Assembly: GCF_938045775.1 (NCBI RefSeq)
Contig: NZ_CALIBH010000218.1
Location: 1 to 5,193, forward strand
Length of the DNA: 5,193 nucleotides
Direction: 5' to 3'
DNA from: an uncultured Campylobacter sp.
Lineage (GTDB): Bacteria > Campylobacterota > Campylobacteria > Campylobacterales > Campylobacteraceae
How positions within the stretch are numbered: the stretch's first letter is position 1; the number at the start of each line of letters is the position of its first letter. The translations under genes were made by a program, and so were the position numbers. The notes beneath the pieces were generated by a model. The model saw only the letters and a list, made by a program, of their open reading frames with translations, was not told where the DNA came from and did not search any database. Of this stretch, positions 1-5,193 are shown in pieces.

Positions 1-420
1 GATGATCTGGAGGAGATCGTAAAGAAAAATTTGCTGCTTCGCGAGGAGCAGGCGCAGATCGCTTACTCGATCGTGGCAAAATGCACGAACGAGTTTTTCA
101 AATGGCTCAAAGCGGCGGCATCCACGCCGATCATCAAAGCCTTGCGTCAAAGCGCGAAGCAAGTAGCTGAGCTGGAGCTAGCCAAAGCGCTTAAAAAGGG
201 CTATCTAAAGCACAGCGATGCAGAGGAGGCGCGCAAGCTGATCCATCAGGTTTTTAAAGCGTTTCTGCACGCTCCGACGGTAAATTTGAAAAACCTCGGC
301 GAAGCGGACGATGCTGACGGCACAGTAAACACGCTGGTCGAAATTTTTGAACTGCAAGAAAACTACGAAAAATTTTTAAATCAAGAAAACGAGAAAAAGG
401 ACAGACAGAATGAAATTTAG
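1..420 (+). CDS. hemA: Glutamyl-tRNA reductase, C-terminal part (5' end outside window)
   Basis: Open from the first base in frame 1 to a TAG at 418-420, giving the last 139 residues. It begins DDLEEIVKKNLLLREEQAQ, the conserved entry to the C-terminal helical dimerisation domain of HemA. Then come the IV..C..EFFKWLK helix, which family members carry as F..W after the R..A segment, and a Lys/Glu-rich tail. HemA reduces Glu-tRNA(Glu) with NADPH to glutamate-1-semialdehyde, the first committed step of C5-pathway tetrapyrrole synthesis in the cytoplasm. The family is usually about 420-440 residues, so roughly 300 N-terminal residues (catalytic Cys domain and NADPH domain) lie outside the window. 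Its stop codon lies inside proS, which points to translational coupling. Assignment rests on the C-terminal domain and on the neighbour, so it is good but not absolute. Confidence 0.9.
   Translation, partial: DDLEEIVKKNLLLREEQAQIAYSIVAKCTNEFFKWLKAAASTPIIKALRQSAKQVAELELAKALKKGYLKHSDAEEARKLIHQVFKAFLHAPTVNLKNLGEADDADGTVNTLVEIFELQENYEKFLNQENEKKDRQNEI
397..401 (+). promoter_or_regulatory. Ribosome binding site of proS (inside hemA)
   Basis: AAGGA lies 8 bases before the ATG at 410, within the last codons of hemA. It supports this ATG as the proS start and fits coupled translation across the 11-base overlap. No separate promoter is visible here. Confidence 0.7.
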
Positions 421-2128
421 CAAGCTTTTCGCTCCGAGCCTAAAAGAGGCTCCCAGAGACGCGGTACTACCTAGCCACGCCCTTTTGATCCGCGCGGGAT
501 TTATCGAGCAGCTGGGCAGTGGGCTTTATAATTTTTTGCCGCTAGGAAAGATAGTGCTGGAGCGGATCTGCGCCGTCATCAGGCAGGAGATGGACGCTAC
601 GGGCGCGCAGGAGGTCTCTTTTAGCGTCGTGACGTCTGCGGATGCGTGGAAAAAAAGCGGTCGTTACGCCAAATACGGCAAGGAGCTGCTGCGCTTCAAA
701 GATCGCAAGGATAACGACTTCGTGCTAAGTCCTACCAACGAGGAGGCGGCGGTTTTGATGGTAGCGGATAAGATCACGAGCTACAAGCAGCTGCCGCTAA
801 ATATCTATCAGATCAATACGAAATTCCGCGACGAGGCGCGCCCTCGCTTCGGGCTTCTGCGCGGTCGCGAGTTTACGATGAAGGACGCTTATAGCTTCCA
901 CGCAGACACTGCGGATATGAAGCGAGAGTTTGAGGTGATGAGGCAGGCGTACTCGCGGATCTTTACGCGACTGGGATTAAATTTTCGCGCGGTCGATGCG
1001 GACAGCGGCGCGATCGGCGGTAGCGGTAGCAAGGAGTTTATGGTGCTAGCGGATAACGGCGAGGACGATATCGTCGTGTGCAAGCGCTGCGAGTATGCCG
1101 CAAATATCGAGGCTGCGCGCCGTGCTCCCAAAACCACGAACGCCGCTGCGCCCGAGACCGACGGCATGATGAAATTTAAAACCCCCGCGATGAAAACGAT
1201 CGACGCGGTGGCGGAATTTTTCAAAGTGGATAAATTCTACACTATCAAAGCAGTGATCAAAAAAGCGCTATATGAGGATCGCAGCGAGATCGTAGCGTTT
1301 TTTATCCGCGGCTGCGACGAGCTGCAAGAGACCAAGGCGCAAAACGCCTGCGGTGCGCTGGAGCTAATCGATGCCAGCGAGGAGGAGATCGCGCGAGCTG
1401 GCTTTACGGCGGGCTTTTGCGGACCTTTCGGGCTCGGCGAAGGGGCGAAATTTTACATCGATGCCGAGCTAAAAGGAGCGCGCGAGATGATTGCGGGCGC
1501 AAATGAGCCGGATTACCACTACGTAGGCGCTAGCGTGATAAATTTTAACGAATCGCGCTTTGCGGATCTCGTCGCCGTGAGCGAAGGCGACGCGTGTCCG
1601 TGCTGCGGCGGCGAGCTTGGCATCACGAAAGGCATCGAAGTGGGTCATATCTTTCAGCTCGGCACGCGCTATTCCGAGCCGATGGGAGCGCGATTTTTGG
1701 ACGCAAACGGCAAGGCACAGCCATTTTTTATGGGCTGCTACGGCATCGGCGCAAGCCGCCTCATCGCCGTAGCGATCGAAAGCAGCCACGATGAGCGAGG
1801 CTGCATCTGGCCGCGCGAGCTAGCGCCTTTCGAGCTTGAGATCATCATCTCAAATCACAAAGACGCAGCGGCGGTAGAATTTGCCTCGCAGCTATACGAG
1901 CAGTGCCGTGCGCGCGGAGTTCGCGTGCTACTCGACGATCGCGCAGAGCGCTTCGGCGTGAAGATGAATGACTTCGAGCTAATGGGCTTTCCGTACGCCG
2001 TGCTCGCGGGCAAAGCCCTAGCAGAGGGAAGCGTCGAGTTCATCACTCGCGCAGGCCTAAAGCGGCAGAGCGTAAGCGCGGATGAAATTTTAAAATTTAT
2101 AGAGACAAAATTAGCCGAGAAAAATTAG
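410..2128 (+). CDS. proS: Prolyl-tRNA synthetase, bacterial type with editing insertion domain
   Basis: A complete 572-residue class II aminoacyl-tRNA synthetase that charges tRNA-Pro with proline in the cytoplasm; the length is normal for the bacterial type. Motif 1 is around residues 33-53 (GSGLYNFLPLG). The TNE segment is at 107-113 (SPTNEEA). Motif 2 is at 139-163 (FRDEARPRFGLLRGREF then TMKDAYSFH). Motif 3 is at 441-457 (MGCYGIGASRLI, with Arg450). Residues about 224-400, between motifs 2 and 3, form the YbaK-like insertion domain, which in this family deacylates Ala-tRNA-Pro; Lys280 in the TIK context is a candidate for the lysine known to matter for editing in E. coli. Cys pairs at 224/227 and 396/398/399 bracket this domain and could bind metal (inference). 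The anticodon-binding domain runs from about 475 to the end (DDRAERFGVK, then DFELMGFPYAVLAGK). The start is set by AAGGA 8 bases upstream. It overlaps hemA by 11 bases and no lesion is seen. Confidence 0.98.
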   Translation: MKFSKLFAPSLKEAPRDAVLPSHALLIRAGFIEQLGSGLYNFLPLGKIVLERICAVIRQEMDATGAQEVSFSVVTSADAWKKSGRYAKYGKELLRFKDRKDNDFVLSPTNEEAAVLMVADKITSYKQLPLNIYQINTKFRDEARPRFGLLRGREFTMKDAYSFHADTADMKREFEVMRQAYSRIFTRLGLNFRAVDADSGAIGGSGSKEFMVLADNGEDDIVVCKRCEYAANIEAARRAPKTTNAAAPETDGMMKFKTPAMKTIDAVAEFFKVDKFYTIKAVIKKALYEDRSEIVAFFIRGCDELQETKAQNACGALELIDASEEEIARAGFTAGFCGPFGLGEGAKFYIDAELKGAREMIAGANEPDYHYVGASVINFNESRFADLVAVSEGDACPCCGGELGITKGIEVGHIFQLGTRYSEPMGARFLDANGKAQPFFMGCYGIGASRLIAVAIESSHDERGCIWPRELAPFELEIIISNHKDAAAVEFASQLYEQCRARGVRVLLDDRAERFGVKMNDFELMGFPYAVLAGKALAEGSVEFITRAGLKRQSVSADEILKFIETKLAEKN

Positions 2129-2138
2129 TAAGCGCGTG

Positions 2139-2167
2139 AAATTTAGCCCTAAATTTGGCTAAATTTT
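2139..2167 (+). terminator. Probable proS terminator hairpin
   Basis: Eleven bases after the proS stop, AAATTTAGCC (2139-2148) and its exact reverse complement GGCTAAATTT (2157-2166) form a 10-bp stem around an 8-base loop, followed by one more T so the 3' arm ends in TTTT. Position and shape fit an intrinsic terminator. The stem is AT-rich at its base and the T-run is short, so strength is uncertain. Confidence 0.5.
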
Positions 2168-2288
2168 GCCGCCATATTTTGAAATTTGCGAGCTGATTTC
2201 GCTACGCGGCGCGGCGTAAAATTTTATAAATTTACTGCGTTGCCGCGCAGAGATACCGCCGAGGCGCAACGATAAAAATTTATGCTTA

Positions 2289-2367
2289 AGCCGCACCGCC
2301 ATTTCACTGCGGCTAAATTTGAAAGCATGAGTTTGCGCGCGGTACCGCACTGCCATCTCAACCGCGC
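2289..2367. repeat. Two neighbouring hairpins with a shared loop word
   Basis: Hairpin A has arms AGCCGCA (2289-2295) and TGCGGCT (2308-2314). Hairpin B has arms GCGCGGT (2337-2343) and ACCGCGC (2361-2367). Both stems are 7 bp and perfect. The segments CCGCACCGCCATTTCA (2291-2306) and CCGCACTGCCATCTCA (2345-2360) match at 14 of 16 positions, 54 bases apart, and in both cases GCCATYTCA lies in the loop. Stem sequences differ while the loop word is kept, which could mean a structured element; an old tandem duplication is the simpler alternative. Confidence 0.45.
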
Positions 2368-2500
2368 ATGAATAAAATTTCCGCCTTTGAGCGCGCAAGC
2401 AAAAAGCAAAGAACGTGTTTTTGCCGCTCTCGCAAGAGCCGCCAAAACAAAATTCCGCGATAAAATCCCGATCTCTGCCCGCCCTTTTGCTAAAACGATT

Positions 2501-2554
2501 TTTAAAAAGCCAAATTTAAGCAGCGTTTTCGCTCCTTTGATTTCGCTTTTTAAA
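2501..2554. repeat. 54-base near-perfect hairpin, possible two-way terminator
   Basis: Outer arms TTTAAAAAGC (2501-2510) and GCTTTTTAAA (2545-2554) are exact reverse complements. Inside, 2512-2515 pairs with 2540-2543, 2518-2520 with 2535-2537, and AGCG with CGCT closes a TTTT loop (2522-2533). In total 22 of 25 opposed positions pair, counting one G-T pair at 2516/2539; the mismatches are 2511/2544, 2517/2538 and 2521/2534. Both strands carry a T-run in the 3' arm, and the element lies between convergent units, so a terminator for both directions is a reasonable inference. Confidence 0.55.
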
Positions 2555-2596
2555 TTTAAGATTTAAATTTCGCGGCGCAGCGAACGCGTAAATTTA

Positions 2597-2643
2597 ATCG
2601 GCGCGCAAAAGCCGATCCGAAATTTTGCCTGGTCAAAATTTTG
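2597..2643. repeat. Two further hairpins next to the pseudogene 3' end
   Basis: ATCGGC (2597-2602) pairs with GCCGAT (2611-2616) around GCGCAAAA. Directly next to it, AAATTTTG (2620-2627) pairs with CAAAATTT (2634-2641) around CCTGGT, extendable by a G-T and a C-G pair to 2618-2643. The second lies 26 bases past the pseudogene stop on the - strand and may be its old terminator, though no T-run follows on that strand. Confidence 0.4.
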
Positions 2644-2669
2644 CTTAAATTTATTCGGCGGCGGCGATT

Positions 2670-3202
2670 TTAAATTTTATTCGTAGGTTTGTCGTAGTAG
2701 CCCCATTTGGCGCGGTATTTTCTCCTCGCTATCCGAGTCAAAACGATCTGAATGATCAAAAGCGCAAGCGCACCGCCGCCCCATTTTAAATATGTGATTT
2801 TATAGGAATCGGATATGGTATTGTAATAAAATCTGGTTGCAAAAGCATAATCGTATTTTAAAACCATTTGCCCGTCTTTAAGGGCGATCTGCCGTGCAAG
2901 GTCGGTATCGCCCCCGATCCTTTGGTACTAAATTTTTACGTCCTTGTCGTATATCGCGGCCTTGTATCCGTCTATCTGCGTACCGTAAACATCTAAAGAA
3001 AAACGCCTCTGCTTAAGCGAGCTATCCACTAAATTTAACTATAATAACTAGCCCCTCTGCTCTTATTCGTTTGCACATATATGACGCGTCCCTCTATGGT
3101 CTGCAAATCCTCGGGGCTAGACGGCAGCACGGCCGTGTAGGACGTATACAGCGCCGCACCAAGGATAAAAAACAGCAGCACGTATCTTAAAAGCGTATTC
3201 AT
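2670..3202 (-). pseudogene. Decayed gene for a small two-segment membrane protein
   Basis: Read on the - strand from ATG 3202, the first 57 residues start MNTLLRYVLLFFILGAALY, a clear membrane segment, then enter a soluble region (TIEGRVIYVQTNKSRGASYYS) and hit TAA at 3037-3035. A neighbouring frame continues at once (LNLVDSSLKQRRFSLDVYG, then GYKAAIYDKDVKI), so one base has been lost near 3035-3041. That frame has an amber TAG at 2930-2928 and then runs on unchanged (YQRIGGDTDLARQIALKDG) to the stop at 2672-2670. The last part has a second membrane segment (WGGGALALLIIQIVL) and a basic tail (RIARRKYRAK). Restoring one base gives 177 residues: N-terminal anchor, about 110 residues probably outside the membrane, C-terminal anchor with cytoplasmic tail. 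No family is recognised. It has no good ribosome site directly before 3202; the true start may be ATG 3252. Sequencing error is possible, but two separate lesions favour real decay. Confidence 0.75.
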
Positions 3203-3252
3203 CTGATTAAAGCTAGCGATCTTTTTTCATCGTATTTTGTATCAAAAAACAT
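3199..3252 (-). other. Short 17-codon frame, possibly the lost N-terminus of the pseudogene
   Basis: ATG 3252 is preceded by AAGAGG with GAGG 4 bases away, the best ribosome site in this area. It reads MFFDTKYDEKRSLALIR and stops at a TGA (3201-3199) that overlaps the ATG at 3202 as ATGA. Either it is a tiny upstream coupled gene or, more likely, the original N-terminal cytoplasmic segment of the membrane protein, cut off by another one-base loss. With that base restored the protein would be about 194 residues. Confidence 0.3.
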
Positions 3253-3438
3253 CAAACCTCTTTTGTTTAAAATTTTATCTCGGCGCTTCATCCTGGCGCG
3301 CCGTAGCGGCAGAAAAGCGGAGCTGCGTCGCTATAAGCTATCGCGATCTTTAAATCCGTATTTCTGCAGCTAATACGGCTCGGTTTTTCCGTCGCCGTGC
3401 GCAATACAAGGCGCCGCTTCCGCCAAAATTTAGCTTGG

Positions 3439-3458
3439 ATTTTCATTCATTTTCATTC
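3439..3458. repeat. Two tandem copies of a 10-base unit
   Basis: Read on the - strand, GAATGAAAAT occurs twice in a row from 3458 to 3439. The second half of the + strand copy also takes part in a 13-base palindrome TTCATTCAATGAA (3452-3464). Such short tandem units can vary by slippage, but two copies alone show nothing about phase variation. Confidence 0.5.
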
Positions 3459-3482
3459 AATGAAGAGTAAATTTAAAAGCTA

Positions 3483-3524
3483 AATTTAAAAAGCGCGCGA
3501 AAGAAATATTTCTCTTTTTAAATT
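3483..3524 (-). terminator. Inverted repeat after the 155-residue protein gene
   Basis: AATTTAAAAAG (3483-3493) and CTTTTTAAATT (3514-3524) are exact 11-base reverse complements, 4 bases past the stop of the - strand gene. Between them is a further palindrome, AGAAATATTTCT (3502-3513). On the - strand the 3' arm carries TTTTT. It is terminator-like in position, but the stem is almost all A-T, so this is a moderate call. Confidence 0.4.
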
Positions 3525-3527
3525 CCA

Positions 3528-3995
3528 CTAAAATTTTATCCAAAATTCGGCAAGCTCGTAGCCGCGGGGCTCGCCCAACCCGCTCAAGCTTTCAAACGCA
3601 AGCGTAACGCCGCTGCTTAAGTCTAGCTTCAAACCTTCATCTGTTGCGAGCTCGCGATACTCGATCCGCTCGCGATCTAAAGCGTCTTTTGCCGCCGCAA
3701 GATCGATGGGGGCAGGACAGCCCGATAATATCCAAGGCTCGATTTCGATTTGCTGCGCCCTTGCGCCGCCGAAATTTAGAGGCTCACTTCTGAAATGATC
3801 CGAAAAAATCATAAAAATTTCGTCCCGAAAAAAGTGAAACTCAAAGGCGCCGTATCTTAAAATTTCAGCCCCCGCGCTCTTAAAGCTCGCATCCGCAGGG
3901 CCAAACATCGAGGCGATCTGCGCGCAGCTCAAGCCGCTTTTTACGTCAGCAAACTCGCCCGGGCGAAAAAACTCAAGCATATCGATTTTTAACAT
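3528..3995 (-). CDS. Conserved-looking hypothetical protein, 155 residues, immunity-like
   Basis: An intact frame from ATG 3995 to TAG 3530-3528. It starts MLKIDMLEFFRPGEF; later parts are AQIASMFGPADASFKSAG, AEILRYGAFEFHFFRDEI, FMIFSDHF and IEIEPWIL. There is no signal peptide or membrane segment, so it is probably a small soluble cytoplasmic protein. The pattern of a helical 'C/A-Q-I-x-S-M-F-G-P-A-D' segment, then a 'RYG-x-FEFHF' strand, an 'IF-SDHF' strand and a Pro-Trp segment reminds me of small orphan proteins found in many bacteria, some near polymorphic toxins, as possible immunity proteins. That is recollection and inference; no function is shown and no toxin gene is in the window. 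An alternative GTG start at 4013 adds six residues, but AGGGGA sits just before ATG 3995, which I prefer. It is the only intact gene between proS and the quinone reductase, and codon use looks like its neighbours. Confidence 0.75.
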   Translation of the reverse strand: MLKIDMLEFFRPGEFADVKSGLSCAQIASMFGPADASFKSAGAEILRYGAFEFHFFRDEIFMIFSDHFRSEPLNFGGARAQQIEIEPWILSGCPAPIDLAAAKDALDRERIEYRELATDEGLKLDLSSGVTLAFESLSGLGEPRGYELAEFWIKF

Positions 3996-3999
3996 CTCT

Positions 4000-4005
4000 T
4001 CCCCT
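4000..4005 (-). promoter_or_regulatory. Ribosome binding site deciding the start at 3995
   Basis: On the - strand AGGGGA lies 4 bases before ATG 3995. The site falls inside the frame if GTG 4013 were used, so it argues for the shorter 155-residue product. The next ATG (3980) is 19 bases away from the site, too far. Confidence 0.55.
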
Positions 4006-4013
4006 GTAAACAC

Positions 4014-4590
4014 ACATCGTGCCTCTTAAAGCCACTAGCAGCACTGAACGGCACGCTAATAGTTACACGAGCCAGCCATCGCGCTCATCCATGCTTAGAC
4101 ACTCGCTGACATGGCACTAACGAGCAACGGCAAGCTAGACGCGTACATCACATAAAAGTGCGCCGCGTAAAATTTTATCTCGCACCGAGCCAAAATACAG
4201 CGCATTTGCAAAATTTAAAACGATCGCAAAATGCCACGTCGTTTCGCAAGTTTTATTTCGCACCGACTTAGAAGCTGCGACAGCCGTATGAAATTTTATA
4301 TAGTGACTGCATAAATCGCGCGCCGCAAGACTTGAAATTTCACGCTGCAACACCGCAAATTTCACACCTCCCGCACATCACGCAGTGTCAGTCAGCCGAG
4401 CAAAGCTCGAATCTCGCGATTTACGAAAACCTCGCGCATCGCAAGCCACACTCGAACAAGTACTGCTTGGCATTATTTTAAAATTTCACAAGCGTCGTAA
4501 TATCCGACTTTAAGAAGCGATCTTATAAATCCGCTTTAGCTCATCTGGCGCTGTACTATGAGCAGATAAACTCGTTTGAGCCCGTTAAGG
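4014..4590. other. Gene-free spacer between two - strand genes
   Basis: I see no credible gene in these 577 bases. The - strand frame at 4135-4365 starts at a GTG with its GGAGG almost touching the start, and its sequence (rich in Ala, Cys, Ser and KF/NF from AAATTT words) has no domain character. The stretch contains six AAATTT words; three copies of AAATTTCAC (4335-4343, 4357-4365, 4481-4489); a small hairpin CGAGC-AAA-GCTCG (4397-4409); and TAAAATTTTATCTCG (4168-4182), also present at 3268-3282. No clear sigma-70 promoter for the downstream 155-residue gene could be picked out. Confidence 0.6.
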
Positions 4591-5169
4591 CTAGCCGAAA
4601 ACCTTTTTTAAATGCGCTTCGTAATCTCTCGTAAAACGCTCTACGTCGGGATTTTTAACGACGTCGTTGCACATAAAAGTAGGCAGCCTTTTCGTGCCTA
4701 AAAACTCGTTGGCTTTATGAAAATGCAAATAAACGCCGTCCACGCCCACGCCCTCGAAAAAATCTCCGGGCTTGTCAAACGCCTGAAGCGGAGCATTCCA
4801 AGTAACGCTTAGCATGTGCGATTTGCCCTTTATCAGCCCGCCTGTGCCGTAGCCGTCGTTTGGGCTTGCGCTGTGCCGCCCGTCGTTTGCCACTATCTTG
4901 CCTATGCCGCCCATAAACACCTCGTCCACGTATTTTTTGACTAGCCAAGGCTCGCCCATCCACCACGCGGGCATCTGCCAGATCACGGCGTCCATCCATA
5001 AAAATTTCTCCACCTCATCCTCTATATTGTAGCCCTCATGTATCGTGGTTTCGCGCGTTTCGTGCCATAAGGCTTGTAGCGTTTTTTTGGCTAACTCGTG
5101 CAGCGTCTTGCTTAGCTTGCCGCCATTGCCGTTAAACGGCGCTCCGCCGTTGATAAGTAGTATTTTCAT
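4591..5169 (-). CDS. mdaB: NAD(P)H quinone reductase, MdaB type (modulator of drug activity B)
   Basis: A complete 192-residue flavoprotein of the flavodoxin-like NAD(P)H quinone oxidoreductase family; E. coli and Helicobacter MdaB are about 193-194 residues. Family signatures in order: the N-terminal flavin phosphate loop ILLINGGAPFNGNGGKLS (residues 3-20); QMPAWWMGEPWLVKKYVDEV (65-84); GYGTGGLIKGKSHMLSVTWN (106-125); FEGVGVDGVYLHFHKANEFL (138-157); LPTFMCNDVVKNPDV (162-176). By family, it binds FAD and reduces quinones by two electrons with NAD(P)H in the cytoplasm, avoiding semiquinone and helping against oxidative stress. ATG 5169 is supported by AAGGA at 5179-5175. All expected motifs are present and nothing looks broken. 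It appears to stand alone here; the promoter and any regulator lie beyond the right edge. Confidence 0.95.
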   Translation of the reverse strand: MKILLINGGAPFNGNGGKLSKTLHELAKKTLQALWHETRETTIHEGYNIEDEVEKFLWMDAVIWQMPAWWMGEPWLVKKYVDEVFMGGIGKIVANDGRHSASPNDGYGTGGLIKGKSHMLSVTWNAPLQAFDKPGDFFEGVGVDGVYLHFHKANEFLGTKRLPTFMCNDVVKNPDVERFTRDYEAHLKKVFG

Positions 5170-5174
5170 TTTGA

Positions 5175-5179
5175 TCCTT
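5175..5179 (-). promoter_or_regulatory. Ribosome binding site of mdaB
   Basis: AAGGA on the - strand, 5 bases before ATG 5169. It confirms this start, and the N-terminal sequence matches where MdaB proteins normally begin. Confidence 0.75.
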
Positions 5180-5193
5180 TGATTAAATTTATT

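Larger units (their letters stand above)
2129..2669. other. Gene-free spacer, rich in AAATTT and inverted repeats
   Basis: These 541 bases lie between proS (+) and a - strand pseudogene. I find no reading frame with protein character; antisense frames at 2159-2398 and 2224-2445 overlap each other and are translations of repeated AAATTT and GC-rich words. What it does hold is many inverted repeats: 2139-2166, 2203-2218 (TACGC/GCGTA), 2238-2271 (CGTTGC/GCAACG), 2289-2314, 2337-2367, 2501-2554, 2597-2616 (ATCGGC/GCCGAT) and 2618-2643. AAATTT occurs 17 times between 2129 and 2680, against about seven in the 1719 bases of proS. No ncRNA family is recognised. Confidence 0.6.
3253..3527. other. Spacer between two - strand units, possible gene remains
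   Basis: There is no intact gene in these 275 bases. On the - strand, one frame from ATG 3456 (MKMNENPS, then TAA) continues through two further stops (3372-3370 and 3333-3331), with pieces such as ILAEAAPCIAHGDGKTEPY and LQKYGFKDRDSL, and runs in the same frame into the short frame at 3252. This could be a badly decayed gene or chance. The stretch also holds the tandem repeat at 3439-3458 and the inverted repeat at 3483-3524. Confidence 0.35.

Noticed and set aside
889..1224. 111-codon frame on the - strand inside proS
   Set aside because: It lies antisense to the proS segment from motif 2 into the insertion domain; a shadow of strong codon bias, with no domain character.
1469..1789. 106-codon - strand frame, with a 66-codon + frame at 1594-1794
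   Set aside because: Both overlap proS motif 3 and the insertion domain in other frames; the sequence is typical of out-of-frame translation (Arg, His and Ala rich).
2159..2445. Two overlapping - strand frames of 79 and 73 codons
   Set aside because: They overlap in different frames, have no ribosome site that I trust, and translate repeated spacer words such as EMAVR from the duplicated hairpin loops.
4135..4365. 76-codon - strand frame beginning at a GTG
   Set aside because: GGAGG almost touches the start, composition is not protein-like, and it is built over AAATTT and GC-rich spacer words.
4397..4415. GCTCGAATC resembling a tRNA T-loop
   Set aside because: It lacks GTTC and the surrounding acceptor, D and anticodon stems; the piece is part of a small CGAGC/GCTCG hairpin.
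4775..4999. 74-codon - strand frame inside mdaB
   Set aside because: Out-of-frame shadow of the clear MdaB reading frame.
1..5193. CRISPR array, insertion sequence or phage genes
   Set aside because: No regularly spaced direct repeats with unique spacers, no transposase-like frame, and no terminal repeats with a target duplication were found on either strand.

Overview
The window looks like chromosomal DNA from a Campylobacter-type epsilonproteobacterium. The tail of hemA runs straight into proS, the order I recall from Campylobacter jejuni. The coding regions are fairly GC-rich, which fits one of the GC-richer oral species (C. gracilis, C. rectus or C. showae type) better than C. jejuni. 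The genus call is fairly confident; the species is only a guess. The hexamer AAATTT is very common, above all between genes.

Left part (1-2128, + strand): the C-terminal 139 residues of glutamyl-tRNA reductase (HemA) overlap by 11 bases a complete bacterial-type prolyl-tRNA synthetase (ProS). The two are probably co-transcribed and both handle aminoacyl-tRNA: HemA draws on Glu-tRNA for tetrapyrrole synthesis and ProS charges tRNA-Pro. A terminator-like hairpin follows proS. The next gene is not hemC, as it would be in C. jejuni from memory.

Middle (2129-3527): 541 bases with no convincing gene but many inverted repeats, including a 54-base near-perfect hairpin and two neighbouring hairpins with related loops. 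Then, on the - strand, comes a decayed gene (2670-3202) for a protein with two membrane segments. It carries one frameshift and one in-frame amber stop, and its true start may lie further upstream (3252). The 275 bases upstream of it are also non-coding, perhaps further gene remains.

Right part (3528-5169, - strand): an intact 155-residue protein of unknown function that resembles small orphan immunity-like proteins; a 577-base gene-free stretch; and a complete MdaB-type NAD(P)H quinone reductase whose promoter lies beyond the window edge.

Overall this is a conserved housekeeping pair next to an eroding accessory stretch. I see no insertion sequence, CRISPR array, tRNA or clear phage gene. 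No new multi-gene system is evident. The points most worth attention are the hairpin-dense AAATTT-rich spacer, the pseudogene and the orphan 155-residue protein.
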